Part shown: positions 49,438-58,606 of the stretch, piece after piece
Layout: each line of letters begins with the position of its first letter
Position numbering within the stretch: position 1 is the first letter of the stretch
DNA from: Pseudogymnoascus destructans
Lineage: Eukaryota; Ascomycota; Leotiomycetes; Thelebolales; Thelebolaceae
Assembly (NCBI RefSeq): GCF_001641265.1
Contig: NW_020167533.1
Coordinates: 868,001-932,000 of the forward strand
DNA length: 64,000 bases
Direction: 5' to 3'
Made by a program: the position numbers and the translations under genes
Notes under the pieces: model-generated
The model's input: the letters and a program-made list of their open reading frames with translations, nothing else
What the model was told of the DNA's origin: nothing
The model's database searches: none

Positions 49438-50785
49438 TTACAGCTTCGTGGCCTGTTTCTGGCCCTTGGCCAACTCTGAGAGCCCAAAAACCTTGAACGC
49501 CACCTTTCGCATCTGGACCTCCTCAGAACCCTCTGTGATACGGTAGCGCCTATGGTGGCGGTAGATATGCTCGAAGGGTTTATGCCTGCTGTAGCCGACA
49601 CCACCATGGACCTTTCTTTCAATCAGCTCCTATCTTATCTTCCAGACTAGGAGAACTTACCTGTATGGCACGGTCTGCACTCTCACAACACAGCCTGTTC
49701 GCCCAATAGTTACACATGCTCACCTTGTCGATCAACTTCTTCTCCACGTCCCTATGTGGCATACTATCCATATCATTCGCCGTCTTGCAGATCAGCAACC
49801 TCAGCATCTCCGTCTGCGTCAGCAGCTCCACGAGCGGAAACTGGACCCCTTGGTTCCACGCCAACGCCTTTCCAAACGGCTTCCTCTCCTTGGCGTACTT
49901 GATAGACTCCTGAATACAGAATGTCGCAGCACCAAGGCTGCTCGCCACCTGTCTGATCCTGTTATCGTGGAGGAATGCCTGAGCAACGCTGAGGCCCGAT
50001 GTTGGTGGCCCAAAGATTGCCATCGATGGCACCCATACATCGGTTAGTGAGACGGTTGCGTGGTCTGTTGGCATATTGAACGTCCACTCATAGCTCTCGA
50101 CTTTGATGCCTGGGGTTTTAGCAGGCACGATGAAGGCTGTAATGCCGTTAGTTGAGCCAGCACTCCCAGAGGTCCGTGCGAAGAGGATGCAATGTGTTGC
50201 GACATGCATGCCAGTTTGCCATTTCTTTCAACCGTTGAGAACGAAACCTTTCACCCCATTTCTGGTCTCTGGTTTCGCCACAGTCTCGAGATGCGTAGCG
50301 TCAGAACCATGATCTGGCTCTGTCAGGCCGAATGTCATGATCACTTTTCCACCAAGCTGGCTGGGAATAAACTCCTTTCTCTGAGTCTCATTGCCGAAGC
50401 TAAGAAGCATGACAATAGTGGGGAAGTTGCCTACGACGGAGTGCTCATTTTGCAAGTCATTGAAGAGACCTAGACCTTTCGCTGCCAGATGTTCTCTTAT
50501 GACGCTCATCCAGAGATTGCCTTTATTCTGCCCGCCGTACTCGACCGGAAGTGATAATCTGTAGAAGCCAGCTTTGTCAGCCCGGCGCCGGGCTTCAGTG
50601 AGCAATGCCTCCCATTCTGGGCGTGGAAGGCCACCATTGTCCCAGTCAGTACGGCTATGCTCTCGACGATGGTCGAAGAAGCGCTCGTTGTCGTCCTGAG
50701 CTTGAAGCGGAGCTATTTCTCTCTCTATGAAGCTGTCTAGAGAGGAGAGGAATTCTTTGAGATCTGGGGGGATATCAAAGTTCAT
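49438..50785 (-). pseudogene. Acyl-CoA dehydrogenase with one premature TGA
   Basis: Exon 1 (49661-50785) and exon 2 (49438-49611) join across a 49-bp intron (GTAAGT ... AAAG) to give 432 codons. It starts MNFDIPPDLKEFLSSLDSFI. Typical features: LPVEYGGQNKGNLWMSVIRE, IMTFGLTEPDHGSDATHLET (flavin and substrate side), IRQVASSLGAATFCIQESIKYAKERKPFGK, and the end VHGGVGYSRHKPFEHIYRHHRRYRITEGSEEV. The family oxidises acyl-CoA esters with FAD. An in-frame TGA (50228-50230, in FVLNG-stop-KKWQTG) is the only defect I see, where Arg (CGA) or a similar residue is likely in the parent. It is either a very recent pseudogene or a sequencing error. Confidence 0.85.
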
Positions 50786-51047
50786 CGTGGCGATTCAGGG
50801 TTTTGTTGGGGTCGTAGGAGGATTTGTATTTAGCTTACCTTGCCACGGGTAGCACATCATTATATCAATCGAGTCGTCGTGGATGACATCCTGGTCTACC
50901 ACAAGAATGAAGTTAAGTCACCTTAACTCCCTGCATTTGTGCGGGGGAAGTGCTACAGGGGTAATTCCCGAGGTATGTTGGCAATTAGGGCACATGGCAC
51001 CCTTTTCGCTACATAACCACGTGATTATAGAGTGATAACTCAAACAA

Positions 51048-51136
51048 TGTTGTAATACGGTCACGTGACCCAACTCAACTTCACCATAATTTCAGGCAGC
51101 TACAATTAGACAGAACAATACACAGATTACTAAACA
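51048..51136 (+). repeat. Copia 5' LTR
   Basis: 89 bases, TGTTGTAATACGG to TACTAAACA. Contains GGTCACGTGACC, a 12-base palindrome. Short for a copia LTR. Confidence 0.88.
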
Positions 51137-51149
51137 GTTATGAGCCCGG
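51137..51149 (+). promoter_or_regulatory. Copia primer binding site
   Basis: GTTATGAGCCCGG directly follows the LTR. Its TTATGAGCCC is complementary to GGGCTCATAA of the initiator methionine tRNA anticodon arm, so priming by a tRNA half is likely, as known for Drosophila copia and yeast Ty5. Confidence 0.7.
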
Positions 51150-51237
51150 AGCAACTCCAAGACGCATTTTGAAGCCTATAGAAACCCGTACGGACCTAAT
51201 ACCCCTCCTAGGAGTCGAAAAAAAAAAACCCATCATT

Positions 51238-51719
51238 ATGGCGACCCTACAGAAGGCGGGGGTGGTCCTCACAAGCCCTAGAGACTGGGACGAGTGGATA
51301 GAGACTATCAAAACTGCTTCAATGAAGGCAGGAGTATGGGGGTATATCGATCCATCAATCGAGGACCCTCTTACACTCCTATCCCGTTCGACCTATTCAT
51401 GAGTTCGTACGGAGTGCCACGCAAGCTGGTGGTGGTGTTACTGCTCAAACAAGACCTGGAGTGTCAACAAGAGCTTCAGGTAGCCAGACCATCCAACCTT
51501 CAGTAGAAGGCCAACAGCAATTAACGCCAATTACGTACGCATCTCTTACAGAAGATCAGAAGGAACAGCTTCAAAACCTACAAGCTGATTTCCAATATGA
51601 GCGCAAGGTGTGGGAAAAGCAGGAGGAAGCAATTCAGGGGCTTCGCTCTAAGATCCAAGAAACCATCAAACGCGACTTCCTACCCTATACCTACAATTGC
51701 GATACTCCGTACGATATGC
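51238..51719 (+). pseudogene. Copia gag, N-terminal part
   Basis: MATLQKAGVVLTSPRDWDEW opens the frame (an upstream in-frame ATG at 51169 is possible). A frameshift near 51380 leads into a Gln-rich linker (TQAGGGVTAQTRPGVSTRAS) and YASLTEDQKEQLQNLQADFQ, ending CDTPYDM at the left border of the inverted block. The continuation, starting YNPLRDRFAPTQRARIGEWR, is found at the far end of that block on the minus strand. Confidence 0.8.
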
Positions 51720-53790
51720 TTAGAAAGCAAAATGCGGAATATGTTTGTAGAGTTATAGCCAACTAGGTAGCCTATTTGGGCATTCCTCTGTATCCTCTCA
51801 AGCTTTGGCTTGTTTAGAATAAGGGCATAGGCTCTACAGCCATAAGCACGAATATGAGAGAGTAATGGCTTAAGTAGCTCTGGCTTTTGGCTCTCTGTAG
51901 GTAAGGACTGGAGTAGAAGTCCGTACGGGGTCTCATCATTTATGACTGACGATGGTGAGCGGTTTATGAGGTACCCTGCTGTTTTGAAAATCTCAGGCCA
52001 CATTCCTTCTGGTAAGTTGGCTGATTCTTTAAGTGCACGTGATCGTGTGATTATCGTACGGCATGACCTCTTTATTCCTCCGTTCGGCTCTGCTGTATAG
52101 GGTGGAGAGATGTGGATTTCATATCCTTCGTCCTTAATCCAACCCTCCCATTCATTTCCAAGTGAGGCTTCACCATCTAGGTGGAATATGCAGATTTGGA
52201 ACCCCCATCTTCTCCGTACGTAGCTCACAAAGTCCTTAATCGTCTGTAGGAGCGTTCCTTGTGTTTTATCCTTTATAGTATAGACGTGGTTCATGCGGCA
52301 ATTATCACATAGGAAGTGTAAGGCTTGTGTGCTGCCATCGTACGCCTCTGGCATTTGGATTAGGTCAAGGTGGACCTTCTCATATGGCACTTTTGAGCGT
52401 GGTGTAGATCTTCTAGAAATCTGCCTTGTAGCATGCGTAAGTCGGCATACTTCGCACTGAGTATCGTACGAGTCTAGGTCTGTGACGATAACTCTGGCGG
52501 TCTTCTCTTGGAGTTTTCTAATGGCGTTTTGGTTTAGGTGTCCCATGCGGTTATGCCATTCCTTTGCAGTGCCTTTTAGGTCCTTACGAGGTCCGTACGA
52601 AGATAGGACAACGTTGTCCTGTTGATCCTGAGTGCTATAAACAGCTCGGGTAGGCTCATTTTTTATGTATTCAAGAACCCATTGTCCATGAAGCATTGGA
52701 GTGTTGCAGAACGGTTGATCTCCGTACGTAAGTCCTTGTGCAGCGGTATTCCAATGAACTCCCTTTTGGATGAATCGTCTAAGAGAAGCGACTGAAGTGT
52801 GGAAGGATGAAACGAGAGCTGTATCTGTAAGGGTGATAGTCCGTAGAGACTTCTTATCCTCCCCGTTTTGGACTGTAATATCTACAGACCCAAACGCTTC
52901 AATCTTCACCCTTTGGTCTCCAGCTAAGAGGTAGCTATTATCTTGACATTCTTGGATATTGTAGAACCTCGTACGGTCGTTGCAGACGTGAATTGTAGCT
53001 CCAGAGTCGAGAATTATGCTTTTAGAGAGCTCATAGGCTGAGGTTTTCAGCTTTAGTCCTTGGGAGACTTGGAAGACTGTAGTGAAAGACATAGGTGGAT
53101 CTGTATTCGTATGGGATTGTACTCCATTCGGGTTGTTGAAATTGTTCTGTTCTTCTGCCTTTTGGATAACGTACTGGAATCCTGGTTTGTCACTTATATA
53201 GGCCTCTACTTTAGCTTCAATCTCTTTATTTGGGCGCCATTGCCTCGTACGCTTTGACTTCATCACATAGAGGCAGTCCCGCCACTTGTGTGTTGTTCCG
53301 CAAGGGCAGTCTAGTCGAGCCTGATTTTTCTGTTTTCTGCCTCTCTGACCTTGCTGACCTTGTTGTAGGTTGTTCGTACGGCCTTGGAGCGTTGGCTGTA
53401 GGTCGCTATTGTCATCCTCTTGTAGTGCAAAAACTCCATGTTCCCCCCTAGGTTTCTGGGTGAATCTCTCTTGCCTACGGTTGGTTCTATACTGTCGTAG
53501 GACCTCCTCAAATTCGTACGACTTTGTCTGCTTCTCTAGCTTGTGTTTCCATGGTCCTCGGAATTCGCAAGGTCCTATTGCATCAAGAAAGGTATAGATA
53601 GCGTCGTGAGGGTCGATAACCTCTGTTGCCTGTAGCGTACGGCCTTGAGTGTATAGATTCTCCCAGTTTAGGAGCCAGTCTTCAAGGTCCTTGCCTCTTT
53701 GCATTTTCGCAGCCTTTTGCCATTCTAGTCTCCATTCTCCGATTCTAGCTCTTTGAGTAGGTGCGAATCGGTCTCGTAAAGGGTTATAGT
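51720..53790 (-). pseudogene. Copia gag C-terminus, protease and integrase, inverted
   Basis: One open minus-strand frame. It holds the gag remainder (WLLNWENLYTQGRTLQATEV), a knuckle-like CPCGTTHKWRDC, protease ILDSGATIHVCND and the integrase zinc region (WHNRMGHLNQNAI ... CEVCRLTHA). The core motifs VHLDLIQM and IFHLDGEASLGNEWEG follow. The usual last motif NGxxER reads NGGIKRS, so the catalytic Glu is Lys. It ends GYLVGYNSTNIFRILLSK at the left break. The continuation VTRDVTFDETKAYDP starts at 53791 on the plus strand. Both joins restore expected protein order with little or nothing lost, so the block was inverted in place. Confidence 0.88.
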
Positions 53791-55737
53791 TACAAGAGAC
53801 GTTACCTTTGATGAGACAAAGGCTTATGACCCTTCGTACGAGGCTCAGCTTGTCCAAACAGAGCTCGAAAAGACAGTTCAGGTCATTGAAATACCAGATA
53901 TTCAAGATCAAGAAGATGAGGAGTTTGAGGGGGAACAACAGCCTCAGAACGGAACAATTCCATACGAATCAGAGGCAACAAACACCTCCTCTCCTCAAGA
54001 AGAGCCGCCTACTCAGAAAGACCACGGAGCTACAGGAACAACTTCAAACGCCTGAAATGACACCGGAACGCCCTGAGGACACCGTACGAAGACACGACGT
54101 CTACCTAGCTACAATAGCGATACCAGAAGCAAAGCTAAGCTTACACCAAGCTTTCCTAGTAGGAACGGAGTTCAATCGACAGAGCATACACCGTACGGAC
54201 CTACCAGCTGCTCCAAAGTTCTGGAATCAACTCCAAACTCATCCACATCGAATAGGATTCCAAGCTGCAGCTGCAAAGGAAATAGGAGACCTTCGAAAGC
54301 AAGGAACGTTCACATCTGTCAACGACAGCTCCGTACGGAACTTTGTGATACCCCTTATGTGGGTTTTCACATACAAATTCAATGACAATGGCTACCTACA
54401 ACGCTATTCTATCCATGATGAGACGTACGCAGCTACGCTTGCTTCGAAAACCTTCCGAGCCTTAATGGCAATCACAGCCTACTTTGATTTGGATACACAA
54501 CAATTAGATGCTATAAACGCATTCACAAACAGCCGTATTGATGAGGAGGTCTACGTACGGTGTGCAGACGGCTACCAGGAGCAAGGAAAATGCTGGAAAC
54601 TTAACAGGGCACTCTATGGACTTCGAAGGTCCCCCTTACTCTGGTTTCGAGACTTCTCAGAGACACTCAAGGCTCTAGGCCTCGTACAGGTCCCAGAAGC
54701 ACAGTGCCTCTTTGTATCTTCAAAGATTATTGTCTTCTTCTATGTTGACGATATTTGCATCCTTAACCATCCTAGCCACAAAATGGAGGCAACACAGTTC
54801 CGTACGAGACTGATGGAAGCATATGAGTTTCAAGAAATAGGAGAACTTCAATGGTTCTTAGGCATAAGAATTGTGAGGGACCGCACCCAGAAAACCCTAT
54901 GGCTGTGCCAGGACTCCTATATCGACAAGATCACAACTACGTATGGAGTAGCCTCTATTCGATCCACCCAAACGCCAATGGTTACAGACAACCTAACCCA
55001 ATTTGACGGCCAGGCAGATAAGCAACAAATCCATCTTTACCAACAGAAAGTAGGATCAGCAAACTACGCAGCAGTCGTAACGAGACCTGATATAGCCCGT
55101 ACGACACAGAAACTATCTGAATTTTTCATCAATCCAGGCCCAGACCACATGGCTGCAGTCGACAGACTTCTACTCTACCTTAAGGATACTAAGACCCTAG
55201 CTCTTCAGTTTGGACCTAATATTCAAGAGGCTCGCTTTCAATGCTCTAGTGACGCTTCGTACGCAGACTGCGAATCAACAAGAAAGAGCACAGAGGGTTA
55301 TTTGTTTACCTTATTTGGAGGGGCAATAGACTGGCGCTGCTCAAAGCAGAAGACTGTGTCAACCTCTACAACAGAGGCAGAGCTTCTAGATTTGTCCCAC
55401 AGTGCGAAACAGCTCTATTGGTGGCAGCGTTTCTTCAACACAATCAAACTCGATCTAAATGAGCAATACTCACTTAATTTAATACTCACTTAATTGTGAT
55501 AATTTGCAGACCGTACGGATCTTACTTAAGGAGTCTCCAAAGCTAGTTACAAAGCTGAAGCATATTGACGTCCACTCACATTGGTTAAGACAGGAGGTTG
55601 AGCATCAGAACCTCAATATCAAATGGATAGCTACATATGAAATGCCAGCAGATGGATTCACCAAAGCCCTACCACACCAGAAGCATAAGGAGTTCATTAA
55701 GCATCTTAACCTAGTGGACATTAAGCACCTCCTTTAG
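53791..55737 (+). pseudogene. Copia reverse transcriptase and RNase H
   Basis: Starts VTRDVTFDETKAYDPSYEAQ, an acidic linker, a frameshift near 54050, then the RT: NFVIPLMWVFTYKFNDNGYL, LDAINAFTNSRIDEEVYVR, LNRALYGLRRSPLLWFRDF and the catalytic FFYVDDICIL. RNase H: CSSDASYADCESTRKSTEGY and VSTSTTEAELLDLSHSAKQL. A 16-base tandem duplication (TAATACTCACTTAATT) near 55482-55497 throws the frame out. Without it the tail (KLKHIDVHSHWLRQEV ... PADGFTKALPHQKHKEF) would be continuous, ending at 55737. Confidence 0.9.
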
Positions 55738-56295
55738 GAGTGTGCTACTATGAAAACAACTCCGTACGAAGCATTGGCAACCTTCTAAACTCGGACAGCA
55801 GCCCTCTAGATCGCTATCAACTAGCTAGATCTACAAATCTATTTCAGTCGGCAGGTATTAGGACAACTCGAGTACTCGAAGCTATATAGCTCCATACGAA
55901 GCTAGTACTCTCCAAATCAGCAGCCCCTATTACCATACGCTACATCTTACTACGCATTCTTATTTCATAAAATCGTCAAGTTTCTCATGAAGATATTTCG
56001 AAGGGAAACCTTCTAACACTCATTTTTGCACAAGTAGTACTCCGTACGATACAGATACTACACTATGCACCAATATTTCACAGTCATTTTTCGAAATTTT
56101 AATTCCATTTCAAAAAAGGGGGAAGAAAGATGATAACAGGAGAAATCCCCAACTTTTACTATACAAATCCAGGAGATTCTCACACTTCCTACTACGTACG
56201 GACATGTCACAACTAGAAAAGAAGAATCAAAGCGAAATCCATTGCCATTTCCGACTATCTAAGCACCCAAGGTGCACAAACCAGATATCCACCAG
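55738..56295. other. Copia untranslated stretch between pol and the antisense gene
   Basis: No open frame of note. It holds three CGTACG sites (55763, 56043, 56195) and the 3' side of the antisense gene. Confidence 0.5.
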
Positions 56296-56864
56296 TTAAT
56301 CCACCACAACATGGTTCTTAGCAGCCGTAGCTGCGGCCTGGCGGGCCAACTGGGCAGCGTGGGCACGGGTGCCAGCTCTCTTGCCAGCCTTTGGTGGCTG
56401 GGGGGGTGGTGGGGTGGCCGGGCGCCAGGTCTTCGTGGTGCCTATCCAGAAAGTCAATTCAAGCTACGTACAATACTAGGAAAGGAAGACTTACTAAAGG
56501 AGCAACCTGCTGCGTTGTGCTTGAGCACACAAGAGCCACAGGCGCCACCCTGAAGGGCGCCGGAGACGACACAGAAGAGGAAGAAGGGGTGCGCACGGTT
56601 ACTACCGTTCGCGTGCACACACTGGTCGCACTCCGGGGAGGTGGTACGGCCTGAAGCTTGGATATACCAAGCTGCAAGCTCTTGGGGGTGCGTAACCACC
56701 ACCTCGCCTGGGCCCTCGTAGCCCCGCTCCAATTCCACCTCCATAAGAACCTCATCCTCCGAGGAGGGAGCCGAGCCTAAGTCGTAGGCGAGAGAGTCAC
56801 GTAAGTCCTCGCGGACTTGAACCATCTTGAGGTTGCCCTCGGTAACTTCGCCAACGACTGGCAT
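56296..56864 (-). CDS. Antisense Cys-rich, intron-containing cargo gene of the copia element
   Basis: Two exons (56495-56864 and 56296-56441) join across a 53-bp intron (GTAAGT ... GATAG) to give 171 residues without defects. Start MPVVGEVTEGNLKMVQVRED. A Cys cluster follows the acidic N-terminus: SPECDQCVHANG, FFLFCVVSG, GGACGSCVLKHNAAGC (C-x2-C ... C ... C-x2-C-x7-C). This is the plan of DUF3716-like fungal domains and of the GypB antisense gene. The second exon is Pro/Ala/Lys-rich and basic (PPKAGKRAGTRAHAAQ). It lies between pol and the 3' LTR on the opposite strand, with the microsatellite just upstream of its ATG. Function unknown; nucleic-acid or zinc binding is plausible. Confidence 0.72.
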
Positions 56865-56865
56865 C

Positions 56866-56876
56866 TTGATTGATTA

Positions 56877-56944
<68 letters not shown>
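56866..56944. repeat. TTGA microsatellite
   Basis: About 20 copies of TTGA/ATTG, with one TTAA near the left end. It sits immediately upstream of the antisense gene start, in its presumed leader or promoter. Confidence 0.95.
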
Positions 56945-56945
<1 letters not shown>

Positions 56946-57127
56946 GGGGGGTGGTCGGTGGCGGGGTGGAGGGGTCGGGTTCGGCGTGGTTGTGTAGGAA
57001 GAATGGAGCCGACAGGCCCGAAGCCGAAGCTCTATACCCATACGGTCTTGCCGGGTAGCTTGGGGAGCAACCTTTCTCCTAATCCCCCTTTAATTTACTA
57101 CTGTAGAGCTGGGATACGTGGGGGGTG

Positions 57128-57216
57128 TGTTGTAATATGGTCACGTGACCCAACTCAACTTCACCGTAATTTCAGGCAGCTACAATTAGACAGAACAATA
57201 CACAGATTACTGAACA
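57128..57216 (+). repeat. Copia 3' LTR
   Basis: 89 bases, preceded by the G-rich tract TACGTGGGGGGTG and followed by the AACAA duplication. Three differences from the 5' LTR (T/C, G/A, G/A). Confidence 0.9.
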
Positions 57217-57223
57217 AACAATA

Positions 57224-57700
57224 ACGTAAGTGACGGTGTAATGCGGGGGACTGGGTAACGCGGTGGATTTACCCCACCAACTTCAGATAATTGTAAATAA
57301 CTCAACAATGAATCGTCGTGAATACCTAGGTATTGCTGAACATGAGACTTTAATAGCCCAAGCAGTATTAGACGTCAAATCTAGGAAGTATAAGAGCGCA
57401 TATCATGCTGAGAAAGTGCTAGGGTTACCTACGAGTTCTGTGACGCGTCGCACTAATTGAGGTTTGATACGCTCTCAAGCCCGTCAGCAAAAGCAGAGTT
57501 TATCCAGCGCCCAAGAGACGATATTTCTGAAGTGGATTAAGAACCTAACAATTAGCGGTTATTCTCCTAGGCATCAGTTGTTAAAGGAAATAGCTGAAGA
57601 AATCCAGTCGCACCGATCACTCAATTTTGACGACGTGATACCAAACTCACTTCCACTCCATTTGGCTGCCTTGGGCTTCAGTATGGAATATACTGTAGCG
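57224..57700 (+). pseudogene. 5' part of another pogo-like element
   Basis: Terminus ACGTAAGTGACGGTG after TA (57222-57223). The ATG at 57308 opens MNRREYLGIAEHETLIAQAV with a psq-type region. A TGA at 57458 breaks the frame, which goes on as RQQKQSLSSAQETIFLKWIK and ends near codon 125, where a foreign 3' end (57702) begins. Confidence 0.75.
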
Positions 57701-57701
57701 T

Positions 57702-58150
57702 CATTGTCATACTGACATTCGTTGCACTCAGTTTGCTATCAAACTCAAGAGCAAACTTGGAAATCTCCTCCTCAAACCTACAAGTCACTATACATATTTT
57801 GGCTTATCACACCAACAACCAGAGCAATACTACTCAACGATTGCTACAACCATCTATGATTCATTACACCTCATCACTCCTTAGTTACTGGGCCGATATT
57901 ACCACATAGCATATCTCTACAACCCTCTATGATTCATTACATGACATCACTCATACTACCACATGACATATCTCTACCAACTAGAGGCCTAGGAGCATGA
58001 ACGATAGTTCTAAAAGCTCCTACGAACCTCTATGATTCATTACACGTCATCGCTCTTTAGTTACCCACATGAGTGGTTACATAATTTGTCTATGACATAA
58101 TTTGTCTATAGGGGTACTCTGACCTTGGACCTCCTTTTACTTCCTATAGG
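57702..58150 (-). repeat. 3' end of the pogo-like family seen at 26277-26722, inverted
   Basis: Matches 26277-26722 in reverse over its length, including the three AACTAAGGAG/CTCCTTAGTT units. Starts TGTCATACTGACATTCG. The first 85 bases also recur at 289-378. Confidence 0.75.
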
Positions 58151-58209
58151 CTACGAACCTAAGAGATGGTTCTATGGGATTCTCTTATGTCGACTACAGT
58201 TACCAAGCC

Positions 58210-58606
58210 TGGTAAGTCATGGAAAGTCTTGGAAAATGAGAGAACTACACTCCTTTAGCATAAATAGGATTGCCCTTTCCTTAAGAAAGGGCAAGCAGGC
58301 AATACAGTAAATCGACTATCACATACTTCCACGTCTTTTCAAAGCTTCCAAGCATTCATCTTGTTACTCCTTGTTTCTGAAAAGTCAGTGAGGTGTTAAC
58401 CTCTGACTTATCCCTGAGTTCTCAGACTCAAGATTTGTTGCAACTTGTCTGAACCACTTCACTACATCACACACCTGATTGCTGCGTTGTGGAATAGTCT
58501 AAGCTACAACCCTTTGGCTCTGTTTCCTAAGACAGTGTGTTGTCTTAGTAAATTCATCCCTTCCTTGGGTGGCTAGATTCTCACATCTGGTGCACCCACC
58601 ATTACA
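58210..58606 (-). repeat. Inverted copy of the LTR-like repeat at 28167
   Basis: Ends GGTGCACCCACCATTACA at 58606, then GypC sequence follows at once. The junction cuts GypC pol in its C-terminal part. Confidence 0.7.

Larger units (their letters stand above)
51048..57216 (+). mobile_element. Complete Ty1/copia element with an internal inversion and antisense cargo
   Basis: LTRs of 89 bp (51048-51136 and 57128-57216) differ at three positions and are flanked by AACAA (51043-51047 and 57217-57221). Order on the plus strand: primer site, gag start, then an inverted block (about 51720-53790) with the rest of gag, protease and integrase. Next come reverse transcriptase and RNase H in plus orientation, an untranslated stretch, an antisense two-exon Cys-rich gene, a TTGA microsatellite and a G-rich tract before the 3' LTR. 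CGTACG occurs 29 times between 51187 and 56200. Confidence 0.9.

Noticed and set aside
56272..56654. Plus-strand frames opposite the copia cargo gene
   Set aside because: Low-complexity Gly/Trp frames with non-ATG starts; the minus strand has the Cys cluster and intron.
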